This document shows, in pieces, positions 46,769-57,172 of a stretch of DNA of 64,000 nt. Both the position numbers and the translations under genes were made by a program. This DNA comes from Deinococcus metalli (lineage in GTDB: Bacteria > Deinococcota > Deinococci > Deinococcales > Deinococcaceae). The DNA lies in contig NZ_JACHFK010000001.1 of NCBI RefSeq assembly GCF_014201805.1, positions 558,001-622,000 of the forward strand, in the 5' to 3' direction. Numbering within the stretch: position 1 is the first letter of the stretch; every line of letters begins with the position of its first letter. The notes beneath the pieces are model-generated. The model had not been told where the DNA came from. It ran no database searches and was given only the letters and a program-made list of their open reading frames with translations.

Positions 46769-47171
46769 ACCCGGCGCGTCGCCGGCGCTTCCTGCTGGCC
46801 CGGACGAGGTGCTGGTTCCACCGGCCGACACGGCGTCCCCCATCGAGCGGGCCATCCGGCAGGGCGTGGCCGCCGAGCGCCGCAACGCCGACCTTGAGAC
46901 GCGCACCCGCGAACTGCGCTACCGCGAGGCCCTCGACCAGCGCCTGCTGCGGCTGCTGATCGGCCTGAGCGTGTTCGGCGTGTCCGTGCTGTGGCTGGTC
47001 GCCGACGTCTCCCTCACGCTGGCGCAGGGTCTGGGCACGCTGTTCGGGCGGCCCTTCCGGCTCGATCCAACCATCATCATCGCGTTCCTGACGACCAGCA
47101 CCGCCACCGTCATCGGCCTGTTCCTGGTGTTCCTGCGCTGGCTGTACCCCAGCGGGCCGGAGAAGGAGTAG
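46761..47171 (+). CDS. Two-helix membrane protein with coiled coil, candidate PanT-type toxin
   Basis: 136 residues from GTG 46761, which overlaps the Panacea gene by eight bases and has no ribosome site, so its translation depends on coupling. Residues about 30-70 are charged and helical (ERAIRQGVAAERRNADLETR), likely a coiled coil. Two hydrophobic helices follow: LLIGLSVFGVSVLWLVADVS and IIIAFLTTSTATVIGLFLVF, with a short loop between them. Ends KE. No family recognised. Small membrane proteins next to Panacea proteins have been shown to be membrane-disrupting toxins in other bacteria; that this is one is inference. Confidence 0.65.
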   Translation: MREPGASPALPAGPDEVLVPPADTASPIERAIRQGVAAERRNADLETRTRELRYREALDQRLLRLLIGLSVFGVSVLWLVADVSLTLAQGLGTLFGRPFRLDPTIIIAFLTTSTATVIGLFLVFLRWLYPSGPEKE

Positions 47172-47240
47172 GGGAGGGCCACGCCTGGGCCAGCCCGGTC
47201 CTTTCCGTTGATGCCACGTTCAGGCCCTGGGAGGTGCCGC

Positions 47241-47648
47241 ATGAAGCCCTACGCGCTTAAAGCCGGTGACGGCTGGACATACCGGTACGGAATCGACTTC
47301 ACGGTCAAGGCCGGCGAACTCCGGCATGGTCGGGGCGCCACCCTGACGGAATACACCACCCGCCGGGGCGAGGAACCACCGGACCACACCCATGACACCG
47401 AGGATGAACTGTTCTACGTCCTGGACGGCGACCTGACCTTCCGGTGTGGTGAGCAGCACTTCCACGTGGAGCGCGGCGGCTTCGTGTACCTGCCGAGGGG
47501 GATCGAGCACGGCTACCGCATTCCCGGCGACGCCCCGGTGCGGCTTCTGGTCGTCTCGTTCCCGGTGCTGGAGCCGGCGGGGGGCTGGAACGGCTTTCTC
47601 GCCGATGTCGAGCGGGACGGCGAGGTGACGGGCGTTCCGCAGCCGTGA
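47241..47648 (+). CDS. Cupin-domain protein
   Basis: 135 residues from ATG 47241 with a GGGAGG site. Cupin motif 1 is PPDHTHDTEDELFYVLDGDL with the HxHx(n)E metal ligands, motif 2 VERGGFVYLPRGIEHGYRI with the last His. Small single-domain cupins bind a metal and serve as isomerases, dioxygenases or sugar-binding modules; the substrate is unknown. No partner gene is evident. Confidence 0.85.
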   Translation: MKPYALKAGDGWTYRYGIDFTVKAGELRHGRGATLTEYTTRRGEEPPDHTHDTEDELFYVLDGDLTFRCGEQHFHVERGGFVYLPRGIEHGYRIPGDAPVRLLVVSFPVLEPAGGWNGFLADVERDGEVTGVPQP

Positions 47649-47698
47649 CGCGGCCGTTCGCACGTGAGCCCGGCTTCTTTTCAGGGAACATATTCGGG

Positions 47699-47704
47699 TA
47701 CACT
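47699..47704 (+). promoter_or_regulatory. Minus-10 box TACACT upstream of the radical SAM gene
   Basis: About 66 bases before the TTG start at 47771, giving a leader with GGAGG. Confidence 0.45.
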
Positions 47705-47770
47705 GCATGGCTGTGACGCGCGCGGCCTCTTCCTGATTCTGGAGTCCACGGGCGCCTTCCCGGAGGACTT

Positions 47771-49303
<1,533 letters not shown>

Positions 49304-49384
49304 TGGGGTTCGAGCTTTGAAGAGTACGTCTGCCCAGCGCCCGACATCATTACGCCCTCACGAGAACTGAGCGGGTAAATTCTG

Positions 49385-49390
49385 TATACT
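49385..49390 (+). promoter_or_regulatory. Leaderless-type minus-10 box TATACT
   Basis: Five bases before ATG 49396. Confidence 0.6.
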
Positions 49391-49395
49391 GCGGT

Positions 49396-50481
49396 ATGAC
49401 CGAGCCGCGCCCCGTCCTGCCCAGCGTGCGTGGACGGGGCGCGGCGTTCAACGTGCCGGTGCGCTTCGAGCGCCTGTCGTACGATCCGCAGCACACCGAC
49501 GAGGAGGGCTTCGAGCTGCGCGAGCACGCGCCGCGGACGCAGTTCTACCGCGACCACGCGCGCACGGTCATCGCCACGAACACTTCGCCGGACATTCCGT
49601 TCCGGGCCAGCATCAATCCGTACCGGGGCTGCGAGCACGGCTGCACGTACTGCTACGCCCGGCCTACCCACGAATTCCTGGGCCTCAGCGCGGGGCTGGA
49701 CTTCGAGTCGAAGATCCTGGTCAAGCTGGACGCGGCGACCCTGCTGCGCCGGGAGCTCGCCGCACGCAAGTGGACGCCGCAGGTGATCGCCATGAGCGGC
49801 GTGACCGACATCTACCAGCCGGCCGAGCGGCACTACCGCCTGACCCGCGCGTGCCTGGAGGTGCTGCTGGACTACCGCAACCCGGTGGCCCTGATCACGA
49901 AAAACGCGCTGATCACCCGCGATCTGGATGTGCTGGCGGAGCTGGCGCGGCGCAACCTCGTGCGCGTCGCGCTGAGCATCACCACGCTGGACGAGGCCCT
50001 CCGCCGGAGCATGGAGCCGCGCACCAGCACGGCGCAGGCCCGGCTGGACGCCGTGGCCCGCCTGACCGACGCGGGCGTGCCCGTCAGTGTGATGGTCGGC
50101 CCGGTCATTCCCGGCCTGAACGACGACGAACTGCCGCGCATCGTGCGCGAGGCCGCCCGCGCCGGTGCGGTGGATGCCGGGTACAACGTCGTGCACTTTC
50201 CCGGCGTGACCGCCGACCTGTTTCTCGACTGGCTGGCGCGCGAGCAGCCGGAGCGCCGCGCCCGCGTGGAGGCCCTGATCCGCGAGGTGCGGGGGGGTGA
50301 CCTGAACGACCCGCGCTTTGGGCAGCGCATGACCGGCACCGGGCCGTACGCCGAGGGCCTGCGCGCCCTGTTCCGCGCGGCCCTGCGGCAGGCCGGGCTG
50401 CCGAAACCCGGCGTGGCGCTCGACGTGACGCGCTTCCGGGTGCCCAGCGCGATGCCGTCGCTGTTCGACCCACTCGACTGA
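49396..50481 (+). CDS. PA0069-family radical SAM protein
   Basis: 361 residues, leaderless. The cluster motif is NPYRGCEHGCTYCYARPTHE (Cx3CxxC), followed by GLDFESKILVKLDAATLL, VIAMSGVTDIYQPAE and LVRVALSITTLDEALRRSME, all diagnostic of the PA0069/SplB-like family. Function of the family is not established; a link to DNA photoproduct repair is suggested only by distant similarity to spore photoproduct lyase. Stands alone. Confidence 0.88.
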   Translation: MTEPRPVLPSVRGRGAAFNVPVRFERLSYDPQHTDEEGFELREHAPRTQFYRDHARTVIATNTSPDIPFRASINPYRGCEHGCTYCYARPTHEFLGLSAGLDFESKILVKLDAATLLRRELAARKWTPQVIAMSGVTDIYQPAERHYRLTRACLEVLLDYRNPVALITKNALITRDLDVLAELARRNLVRVALSITTLDEALRRSMEPRTSTAQARLDAVARLTDAGVPVSVMVGPVIPGLNDDELPRIVREAARAGAVDAGYNVVHFPGVTADLFLDWLAREQPERRARVEALIREVRGGDLNDPRFGQRMTGTGPYAEGLRALFRAALRQAGLPKPGVALDVTRFRVPSAMPSLFDPLD

Positions 50482-50548
50482 GTTTTCAAATGCCACGTCC
50501 AGCGGCGTCAATTCCAGTCAAGCTCACGCCGCGCCGGCCGTGAGCGCG

Positions 50549-50554
50549 CAGAAT
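50549..50554 (+). promoter_or_regulatory. Probable minus-10 box CAGAAT of the lysine operon
   Basis: Seven bases before ATG 50562, same geometry as the leaderless promoters; the first base departs from TANNNT. Compare TAGAATACGG before polA. Confidence 0.4.
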
Positions 50555-50561
50555 ACGGCCC

Positions 50562-51857
50562 ATGAGTGACCCAGCGCACCGCCCGCAGACCATGGCGGAG
50601 AAGATCCTCTCGCAGCGCGGCGACCATGTGGTCTACGCCGGCGACCTCGCGGTGGTTGAGGTCGATCAGGTGATGGTCGTCGATTCCATCGCCCAGAGCT
50701 TCATCGAGCGCATGCAGCGCGACCTGGAGGCCCTGCCGAAGTACCCCGAGCGGGTGAGCATCGTGATCGACCACGTCGCGCCCGCCAGCACCGTCAGCGT
50801 GGCGCAGGCGCAGAAGGAAGCGCGCGAGTACGCCGCGCAGACCGGTGTGCGCCTGTTCGACGTGGGGCGCGGCATCTGCCACCAGGTGCTGATGGAAGAG
50901 GGGCTTGCGCGGCCCGGCTGGATCGTGCTCGGCTCGGACAGCCACTCCACGACCTACGGCGCGGTGGCGGCCTTCGGTTCCGGCATGGGCGCCACCGACA
51001 TCGCCCTGGCCGCCGCGAGCGGCAAGACGTGGCTGCGCGTGCCGGAGAGCGTCAAGGTGACCTTTACCGGCGAGTTGCGCCCCGGCGTGACCGCCAAAGA
51101 CGTGGCGCTGGAGATGATTCGCCGCCTGGGTGCGGACGGTGCCACGTACCAGAGCATCGAGATGCACGCCGGCGACCGCTTCACGCGCGGCGAGCGCATG
51201 ACCCTGGCGAACCTGTGCGTGGAGGCCGGCGCGAAGGCCGGACTGGTCGTCCCCGGCGGCGAGATCCTCACCGGGTACGGCTACGACGTGCCCGAGTGGG
51301 TCTACCCGGACGACGGCGCGACCTACGTGCAGGCCATCGAGATCGACCTGTCGGCCCTGAACCCCCGCATGTCCGCCCCGAACGAGGTGGACAACGTCTA
51401 CGACGTGGCCGAGCTGCGCGACCAGCTGCGGAACACGCCGGTGGATCAGGTGTTCATCGGCACGTGCACCAACGGCCGCATCGAGGACCTGCATGCCGCC
51501 GCCGACGTGCTGCGCGGGCAGCGGGTCGCGCCGGGCACGCGCCTGCTGGTCATTCCCGCCAGCAGCGAGGTGATGGAGCAGGCCATGGCCGACGGCACCC
51601 TGCTGACGCTGCAACGTGCCGGGGCGGTGCTGGGCACGCCCGGCTGCGGGCCGTGCATGGGCCGCCACCAGGGCGTGCTCGCGCCCGGCGAGGTCTGCGT
51701 GAGCACCTCAAATCGCAACTTCATCGGCCGCATGGGCGACAAGGACGCGAAGATCTATCTGGCCAGCCCGGCGGTGGCGGCGGCGACGGCAGTCATGGGC
51801 CGCGTGGCGCTGCCGGAAGACGTGGTGGGTCACGCCGTGGCCGCAGGAGGGCGCTGA
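50562..51857 (+). CDS. lysT: Homoaconitase large subunit (LysT; aconitase/LeuC family)
   Basis: 431 residues. Cluster cysteines: FIGTCTNGRIEDL and GTPGCGPCMGRHQG. Other aconitase-family marks are IVIDHVAPAST, LGSDSHSTTYGAVAAFGSGM, VTFTGELRPGVTAKDVALEM and STSNRNFIGRMG. The short, separate large subunit is the homoaconitase/isopropylmalate isomerase class. The genes that follow (LysW and LysX) make homoaconitase of the aminoadipate lysine pathway the best call; a LeuC role cannot be excluded. It forms a heterodimer with the product of the next gene (one-base overlap, TGATG). Confidence 0.88.
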   Translation: MSDPAHRPQTMAEKILSQRGDHVVYAGDLAVVEVDQVMVVDSIAQSFIERMQRDLEALPKYPERVSIVIDHVAPASTVSVAQAQKEAREYAAQTGVRLFDVGRGICHQVLMEEGLARPGWIVLGSDSHSTTYGAVAAFGSGMGATDIALAAASGKTWLRVPESVKVTFTGELRPGVTAKDVALEMIRRLGADGATYQSIEMHAGDRFTRGERMTLANLCVEAGAKAGLVVPGGEILTGYGYDVPEWVYPDDGATYVQAIEIDLSALNPRMSAPNEVDNVYDVAELRDQLRNTPVDQVFIGTCTNGRIEDLHAAADVLRGQRVAPGTRLLVIPASSEVMEQAMADGTLLTLQRAGAVLGTPGCGPCMGRHQGVLAPGEVCVSTSNRNFIGRMGDKDAKIYLASPAVAAATAVMGRVALPEDVVGHAVAAGGR

Positions 51858-52354
51858 TGCCCAGGATCTGGAAATTTGGCGACAGTGTCAACACGGACGA
51901 CATCCTGCCTGGCAAGTTCGCCCCGTTCATGGCCGGCGAGGACGTGTTCCAGAGTTTCGCGTTCCATTACATCCGCCCGGAGTTTGCTGCCCAGGTGCAG
52001 CCGGGCGACGTGCTGATCGGCGGGCGCAACTGGGGTCTGGGCTCCAGCCGTGAGTACGCGCCGGCGGCCCTGAAGAAGTTGCAGATCGGCGGCATCGTCG
52101 CGCCGAGCTTCGCGCGCATTCACTACCGCAACCTGCTGAACCTCGGCATCCCGGCCTTCGAGTTTGACCTGACGGGGCTGCTGAACGACGGCGACGAGGT
52201 CTCGCTGGACGTGAACTCCGGCGTCCTGACGTATGCCGGCGGCACGGTGCAGTTGCCGCCCCCTCCGGAGTTCCTGCGCGAGGCGCTGGCCGAGGGGAGC
52301 ATCCTGGCGTTCTTCAAGAAGCATGGCCGCTTTCCCGGCGAGCCCGCTTCCTAA
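51857..52354 (+). CDS. lysU: Homoaconitase small subunit (LysU; LeuD family)
   Basis: 165 residues, the size of Thermus LysU. Opens RIWKFGDSVNTDDILPGKF, the usual swivel-domain start. GGRNWGLGSSREYAPAALKK carries the GxSSREHA-like active-site Ser-Arg. ATG 51857 overlaps the lysT stop. It completes homoaconitase, converting homocitrate to homoisocitrate via cis-homoaconitate. The substrate-specificity loop region reads FAFHYIRPEF. Confidence 0.9.
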   Translation: MPRIWKFGDSVNTDDILPGKFAPFMAGEDVFQSFAFHYIRPEFAAQVQPGDVLIGGRNWGLGSSREYAPAALKKLQIGGIVAPSFARIHYRNLLNLGIPAFEFDLTGLLNDGDEVSLDVNSGVLTYAGGTVQLPPPPEFLREALAEGSILAFFKKHGRFPGEPAS

Positions 52355-52369
52355 AGGAGTCCAGCCACC

Positions 52370-52375
52370 TAGACT
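52370..52375 (+). promoter_or_regulatory. Leaderless-type minus-10 box TAGACT
   Basis: Six bases before ATG 52382, inside the lysine cluster; it sets that start rather than GTG 52376. Confidence 0.55.
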
Positions 52376-52381
52376 GTGGTC

Positions 52382-52726
52382 ATGGCGACGCTGGAAGTGG
52401 AATGCCCCGTGTGCTCCGAGGTGCTGGAACTGACCGAGGACGACCGGCAGGAGTTGCAGGTCGGGGACGTGATCGTCTGCGATTCCTGCAACGCGGAGAT
52501 GGAGGTCACGCGCAATGGGGGCGGGGAGGATTTTGAGCTGGAGTTGCTGGGCGTCCTGACGACCTGCCCGAACTGCGGCGAGGAATTCGAGGTCACGGAG
52601 GACCTGGTGGCGTCGGCCCCGACCGTGCGCGGCGCGGATGGTGTAGAGGTCAGCATCGTGCCGTGCCCGCACTGCAAGGCGCAGATCGAGCTGGAGTTCG
52701 TGACGGAGCCGTCTGGAGCTGTCTAG
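52382..52726 (+). CDS. Double zinc-ribbon protein with a LysW-like N-terminal half
   Basis: 114 residues. Two zinc ribbons: ECPVCSE with IVCDSCNAE (Cys 8, 11, 33, 36) and TCPNCGEE with PCPHCKAQ (Cys 62, 65, 95, 98). The first resembles the zinc ribbon of Thermus LysW (CPxC...CxxCGAELEV), including the acidic face, but the chain lacks the C-terminal EDWGE where LysW carries its substrate. It lies between lysU and lysW with its own leaderless promoter. It could be a helper for the lysine enzymes or a diverged LysW duplicate; function unknown. Confidence 0.8.
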   Translation: MATLEVECPVCSEVLELTEDDRQELQVGDVIVCDSCNAEMEVTRNGGGEDFELELLGVLTTCPNCGEEFEVTEDLVASAPTVRGADGVEVSIVPCPHCKAQIELEFVTEPSGAV

Positions 52727-52756
52727 CTGAGTCGGCGCGGTCAGAACGCGAGCCGC

Positions 52757-52762
52757 TAACCT
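52757..52762 (+). promoter_or_regulatory. Minus-10 box TAACCT of lysW
   Basis: Twenty bases before ATG 52783; unlike its neighbour this gene has an AAGGAG site (52772-52777), consistent with high expression of a carrier protein. Confidence 0.45.
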
Positions 52763-52782
52763 ATCAAACGCAAGGAGTAATC

Positions 52783-52956
52783 ATGTCTACCGTTCAATTT
52801 GAAAACCCGGACACCGGTGCCACCATCGAACTGACCAACCCCGAACTCGGCGAACTCGTCATCGACGACGAGACGGGCGTGGAATACGAGGTCGTGTCCG
52901 TCGACCCGCCCCGCCTGGAAGCCGCGCCCAACGAAGCGGAGGACTGGGGCGAGTAA
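52783..52956 (+). CDS. lysW: LysW amino-group carrier protein, without zinc-binding cysteines
   Basis: 57 residues. LTNPELGELVIDDETGVEYE and the terminal NEAEDWGE match Thermus LysW closely (ENPELGELV and EEAEDWGE), including the C-terminal Glu whose side chain carries alpha-aminoadipate. However, all four Cys of the Thermus zinc ribbon are missing: the CPxC positions read ENPDTG and the CxxC positions read DDETG. So the fold must be stable without zinc. Good ribosome site. LysX follows 77 bases downstream after a large hairpin. Confidence 0.9.
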   Translation: MSTVQFENPDTGATIELTNPELGELVIDDETGVEYEVVSVDPPRLEAAPNEAEDWGE

Positions 52957-52967
52957 GTCCCCGGCCT

Positions 52968-53006
52968 TCAGCGGTCAGCGCCGGGCTTCGCCCGCCTGAC
53001 CGCTGA
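52968..53006 (+). other. Large hairpin between lysW and lysX
   Basis: Perfect 11-base arms (TCAGCGGTCAG, 52968-52978; CTGACCGCTGA, 52996-53006) with a second small stem inside (CGGGC-TTC-GCCCG). No T-run follows, so it is not a standard terminator. It could limit read-through or protect the lysW message from decay, raising LysW relative to LysX. Confidence 0.6.
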
Positions 53007-53033
53007 CTGCTGGAGCACCGCACCGGAGATTCC

Positions 53034-53900
53034 ATGGCCGACCTCGCCGTTCTCTACGACCGTATCCGCCCAGACGAGAAGATGCTGTTCGAGGCGCTCG
53101 ACGCCCTCGGCGTGCCGTACGACAAGGTGTACGTGCCGCAGCTCAGCGTCACCTTCGACGCGTCCGGCGCCGCCCAGGTGCCGTGGAAGGTCGCCATCGA
53201 GCGCTGCGTGAGCCAGTCGCGCGGCCACGCCGTGACCCGCGCCCTGGAGGGCTTCGGGGTCAAGGTGATCAACCCCGCGCACGTCATCGAACTGTGCGGC
53301 GACAAGCTCGCCACCAACGCCCGGCTGCACGCGGCCGGCCTGCCCACCCCCCGCACCGGCGTCGCCTTCGACGGCGACACGGCCCTGGCCCTCATCGAGA
53401 GCATGGGCTACCCGGTGGTGCTCAAGCCCACCGTCGGCTCGTGGGGCCGCATGGTCAGCCGCCTGAACGACCGCGCCGCCGCCGAGGCCGTCATCGAGCA
53501 CAAGGAGGTGCTGGGCGGGCCGCAGCACGGCATCTTCTACGTGCAGGCGCTGGTGGACAAGCCGCAGCGCGACATCCGCGCCTTCGTGGTGGGCGGCGAG
53601 TGCATCGGCGCGATCTACCGCACGTCGGAGCACTGGATCACCAACACGGCCCGCGGCGCGAAGGCCAGCAACTGCCCCGTCACGCCCGAGATCGCGGATC
53701 TCGCCCGGCGCGCCGCCGCCGCGGTGGACGGCCAGATCGTCGCCATCGACCTCGTCGAGGACCCGCACGCCACGAACGCGTGGGGCGGGCTGCTCGTCAT
53801 CGAGATCAACCACACCATGGAATTCAAGAACTCGGTGAGCACCACCGGCGTGGACATCCCGCGCCGCATGGCCGAGTACGCCATCGGCCTGCTGACCTGA
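53034..53900 (+). CDS. lysX: Alpha-aminoadipate-LysW ligase (RimK-type ATP-grasp)
   Basis: 288 residues with a GGAGA site. ATP-grasp marks: [68 protein letters not shown] and [16 protein letters not shown], the last with the NHTMEFKN string typical of LysX/ArgX. It couples the amino group of alpha-aminoadipate to the C-terminal Glu of LysW with ATP. lysY and lysZ are not in the window. Confidence 0.94.
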   Translation: MADLAVLYDRIRPDEKMLFEALDALGVPYDKVYVPQLSVTFDASGAAQVPWKVAIERCVSQSRGHAVTRALEGFGVKVINPAHVIELCGDKLATNARLHAAGLPTPRTGVAFDGDTALALIESMGYPVVLKPTVGSWGRMVSRLNDRAAAEAVIEHKEVLGGPQHGIFYVQALVDKPQRDIRAFVVGGECIGAIYRTSEHWITNTARGAKASNCPVTPEIADLARRAAAAVDGQIVAIDLVEDPHATNAWGGLLVIEINHTMEFKNSVSTTGVDIPRRMAEYAIGLLT

Positions 53901-53935
53901 CCCCCTGGCCCCTGTGCGCGGGACCACGGGGGCTT

Positions 53936-53941
53936 TACACT
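53936..53941 (+). promoter_or_regulatory. Minus-10 box TACACT of the HD-GYP gene
   Basis: About 34 bases before the GTG start; the leader contains AGGAGG. Confidence 0.55.
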
Positions 53942-53975
53942 GCGGCCAGCCACGGGCACTCAGGAGGCACGGACG

Positions 53976-56219
53976 GTGGGCGGCGACAACAGCTCAGGGC
54001 GGACAGCGCACCAGGACTCAGCGGCCGCAGGGAGCCGCGGGGCGAGTGTAGACCTGTGCCTGGGCGCCGACGGCGAGGTCGAACTCCACCCGGACACCGG
54101 CATGGCCGCCCGCCAGGCCGCCCTGTTGCGCCTGAGCGGCCTGCCGCTGGACGCCCTGCTCGCCGCCCGCTGGGGGGTGCCGCAGCTGATCGCGCCGCCC
54201 ACCCGCCTGCGCCCGGACGCCACCCTGACCGAGACGGCGGTTCTACACGCCGCGTCGCCGGACGGCACGTGGCTGCGGCTGAGCTGGCAGGACGCGTCCA
54301 TCATCCCTGAGGCCGCGCCCGAGGTGGCCCGGCCGATCGACGTGCCGGCCCCCCTGCTGGAGTGGCTGCGCCTTGGTCCAGAGGACGCCCTGGGCGAGGC
54401 GGGCCGGCTGCTGCTCGGATCGGTCGTGACGCGCGCGGAACTCACCGACGGGCTGAGCCTGCACCAGCTGTGCCTGGGCGACGCGCCGGGCACCGTCGGC
54501 GACCACGCCCTGCTGCTGGGCAGTCCCGAGGAACCGCTCGGGGAGCTGCGCCTGAGCGCGGCGCCGCGTGATGTGCCGGACGACGTCCACGCGGTCGCGT
54601 GGGCGCTGACCCAGGTGGCCCGCCACGCGCGCCAGGACGCCGAGATCCGCCGCCGGGAGCACGCCGCGCAGCGCGCCGCGGACCTGCACCGCGCGCTGCT
54701 GTCCGTGGTGAGCGGCGACGCGCCCCCGGAGGCGGTCGTGTATGCGGCCACCCGGCTGCTGCACGCCCGCGCCGGCACGCGGGTCACCACCCGCGCCGGC
54801 ATCCCCGAAGCTTACGGCGGCTGGGTGACGGCCCAGCTGCGCGGCCAGGTGATGGCCCAGCTGGCGGCCGGCATGGACCCCCGGCCCACCTACGCCGTGC
54901 TGCCCGCAGATGAGCTGCCGGTGCTGATCGTGCCGCTGGGCAGCCGCGGCCCGCGCCGCAGCGCGTGGGTGTTCCAGCTCAGCCGCCGCCCGTGGTTCCT
55001 GCGGCCGCAGGCGCTCGACAGCGTGCTGGAGGCTGCCCGCCACCCGGTTCATGCGGACGTCGCCGCCGACACGCGCCGGGGGGCCGGACTCAAGGCGCCG
55101 GCGGGCAGCGCGCCGCGCAGCGTCCTCGGCCTGCTGCAGCACCTGACGGACTCGGACGCGCCGGCCGCGCTGGCGAGCGAGGGCCTGGCGTACCTCACGC
55201 CGCCCGGCAGCGGGACGTGGGGCGCGTACCTGAGTGTGCGCAGCGCCAACGACGACGGTCAGGGGGGCGGCGTGGTGACCCTCAGCAGCGTGGCGCGCAG
55301 CGGCAACGACGCGGACCATCCCCGGCCGGCGGCGTTGCAGGCGGTGGTGGCGGCGTTCTGGCACACGGTGGGCGACGCCGGCGGCCTCAGCCTGAGTGCG
55401 CCGCACCCTCTGCTGCCCGCGCCGCTGCGCCGGCTGTGCCTCGCTCCAGTCCGCACCGCGGGCGGGCACCGGCTCGCCGGCGTGCTGGTCGTCGGCAACG
55501 GCCCAGAGGAGGCCCGTGCGGACGCTCAGATGCCCACGCTCCTGACCGTGCTGGCGCAGCAGATCACGCGGGCGGCCGAGCGGCAGCTCGCCATGCGGCA
55601 GCTGTCACGCGCGCGCGAGCAGACCTTCCGGGTGCTCGGGCGGGTGCTCGAACACCGCAGCTACGAGACCAAGGGGCACACCGACCGCGTGACCAGCCTC
55701 GCCCTGAAGCTCGGCCTGCAACTGAACCTGACCTACGACCAGCTGACCGTGCTGCGCTGGGGTGCGTACCTGCACGACATCGGCAAGATCGCCATCCCGG
55801 ATGCCGTGCTGAACAAGGAAGGCCCGCTGAACCGCAGCGAACGTGGCCTGATGCACGAGCACGTCGTGATCGGCGAGGGGCTGCTGCGCGAGCAGGAACT
55901 GGTGCCCGAGGGCGTGCTGGAGATCGTGCGCCACCACCACGAGCGCTGGGACGGCGCCGGCTACCCGGACGGGCTGCGCGGCGACGGCATTCCATTGCTG
56001 GCCCGCGCATTTGCGGTGGTGGACGTGTACGACGCTCTGACCAGCGCCCGGGCGTACAAACCGTCGTGGACACAGGAACGGAGCCTCACCGAACTCGCCC
56101 GGATGGCTGGGCACGCGCTCGACCCGCGCCTGACCGGCGTGTTCATGGACATGATCCGCCGCGGCGACGTCAGCGTCACGGACGACCAGCACGCGCCGTT
56201 TGTCCTGCCCGCCGACTAG
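53976..56219 (+). CDS. HD-GYP domain protein, probable c-di-GMP phosphodiesterase
   Basis: 747 residues from GTG 53976, with AGGAGG eight to nine bases upstream. The C-terminal 190 residues are a complete HD-GYP domain: [54 protein letters not shown] and [16 protein letters not shown]. About 550 residues precede it with no family I can name; they have helical stretches and GAF-like beta segments ([17 protein letters not shown]), with no membrane helix. It likely hydrolyses c-di-GMP in response to an unknown cytosolic signal. It sits between lysX and proC with its own promoter. Confidence 0.88.
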   Translation: MGGDNSSGRTAHQDSAAAGSRGASVDLCLGADGEVELHPDTGMAARQAALLRLSGLPLDALLAARWGVPQLIAPPTRLRPDATLTETAVLHAASPDGTWLRLSWQDASIIPEAAPEVARPIDVPAPLLEWLRLGPEDALGEAGRLLLGSVVTRAELTDGLSLHQLCLGDAPGTVGDHALLLGSPEEPLGELRLSAAPRDVPDDVHAVAWALTQVARHARQDAEIRRREHAAQRAADLHRALLSVVSGDAPPEAVVYAATRLLHARAGTRVTTRAGIPEAYGGWVTAQLRGQVMAQLAAGMDPRPTYAVLPADELPVLIVPLGSRGPRRSAWVFQLSRRPWFLRPQALDSVLEAARHPVHADVAADTRRGAGLKAPAGSAPRSVLGLLQHLTDSDAPAALASEGLAYLTPPGSGTWGAYLSVRSANDDGQGGGVVTLSSVARSGNDADHPRPAALQAVVAAFWHTVGDAGGLSLSAPHPLLPAPLRRLCLAPVRTAGGHRLAGVLVVGNGPEEARADAQMPTLLTVLAQQITRAAERQLAMRQLSRAREQTFRVLGRVLEHRSYETKGHTDRVTSLALKLGLQLNLTYDQLTVLRWGAYLHDIGKIAIPDAVLNKEGPLNRSERGLMHEHVVIGEGLLREQELVPEGVLEIVRHHHERWDGAGYPDGLRGDGIPLLARAFAVVDVYDALTSARAYKPSWTQERSLTELARMAGHALDPRLTGVFMDMIRRGDVSVTDDQHAPFVLPAD

Positions 56220-56295
56220 GACCGCGGCCTGAGGCTCGCCGCCACGTCTGCACATCTGCGCGGCGACGGTGCCGGGACGCCCGGCAGCCCCCGCC

Positions 56296-56301
56296 TATAC
56301 T
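56296..56301 (+). promoter_or_regulatory. Leaderless-type minus-10 box TATACT of proC
   Basis: Seven bases before ATG 56309. Confidence 0.6.
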
Positions 56302-56308
56302 GCCGGGC

Positions 56309-57100
56309 ATGAAGCTCGCGATTGTCGGCGTCGGCAAACTCGGACTGGCCCTGCTGGAGGGCGTCACGGCGCGCGGCATCATCCCGGCGGGCGAGATCGG
56401 CCTGCTCGACGCGAACGTCGCCCGGGTCGAGGACATCGCCTCCCGGACCGGCGCGCGGGTCGTCACCCGCAGCCAGCTCGGCGGTGCGGAGCGCATTCTG
56501 GTCGCGCTGCAACCCCGGGTGTTCCCGGAGGTCAGCGAGTGGCTCGCGCAGGAGAACGTGGGGTACATCAGCACCATGGCGGGTGTCAGCGTGGCGACCC
56601 TGGTGCGCCGCCTGGGCACGCAGCGCGTGGTGCGCGTCATGCCGAACCTCGGTGCGACCATCGGCCGCAGCCAGACGGCCATCACCGGTCCGCGCGAGGC
56701 TCAGGAGGCCGGCGACCTCGCGTTCGCCCTCGACCTGTTCGGCGCGGTCGGGGACGCCTACGACCTCCCGGAACACCTCTTCAATGCCTTCACCGGCATG
56801 AGCGCCAGCGGCCCCGCCTACGTGGCCGTGGTCGCCGAGGCGCTCGCGGACGGCGGCGTGCGTATGGGCCTGCCGCGGGTGCTGGCGAACGAACTTGCCG
56901 CGAAACTGCTGGTGTCCACCGGAGAACTGCTGCAACGCCGCGCGCACCCCGCCATGCTCAAGGACGAGGTCTCCAGCCCCGGCGGCACCACCATCGCCGG
57001 CCTGGAAGCCCTGGAGGCGGCCGGCGTGCGCGGCGGCCTGATCCAAGCGGTGGTCGCGGCCACCCGCCGCGGCACCGAACTCGGCCACGATCAGGAATAG
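56309..57100 (+). CDS. proC: Pyrroline-5-carboxylate reductase
   Basis: 263 residues, normal size. The NADPH fold opens [38 protein letters not shown] and the P5CR signature near [12 protein letters not shown] are present, here as [20 protein letters not shown], with [18 protein letters not shown], the family stamp. Catalyses the last step of proline synthesis. Leaderless from a TATACT box. Confidence 0.94.
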   Translation: MKLAIVGVGKLGLALLEGVTARGIIPAGEIGLLDANVARVEDIASRTGARVVTRSQLGGAERILVALQPRVFPEVSEWLAQENVGYISTMAGVSVATLVRRLGTQRVVRVMPNLGATIGRSQTAITGPREAQEAGDLAFALDLFGAVGDAYDLPEHLFNAFTGMSASGPAYVAVVAEALADGGVRMGLPRVLANELAAKLLVSTGELLQRRAHPAMLKDEVSSPGGTTIAGLEALEAAGVRGGLIQAVVAATRRGTELGHDQE

Positions 57101-57157
57101 GCCAGGCCGCAGGTCCGCGCTGCCGCCCACGTCAGACGGCTGTGACGGCCGCGCCCC

Positions 57158-57163
57158 TACACT
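57158..57163 (+). promoter_or_regulatory. Minus-10 box TACACT
   Basis: Nine bases before ATG 57173. Confidence 0.5.
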
Positions 57164-57172
57164 CGCCCGGTC

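Noticed and set aside
47707..47736. Nine-codon frame (ATG to TGA) just after the TACACT box before the radical SAM gene
   Set aside because: The ATG is only two bases past the -10 box, so it would lie upstream of the transcription start and not be in the mRNA.
52376..52381. GTG at 52376 as the start of the double zinc-ribbon gene
   Set aside because: The TAGACT box ends at 52375, leaving no room for transcription to include this codon; ATG 52382 has the usual six-base spacing.
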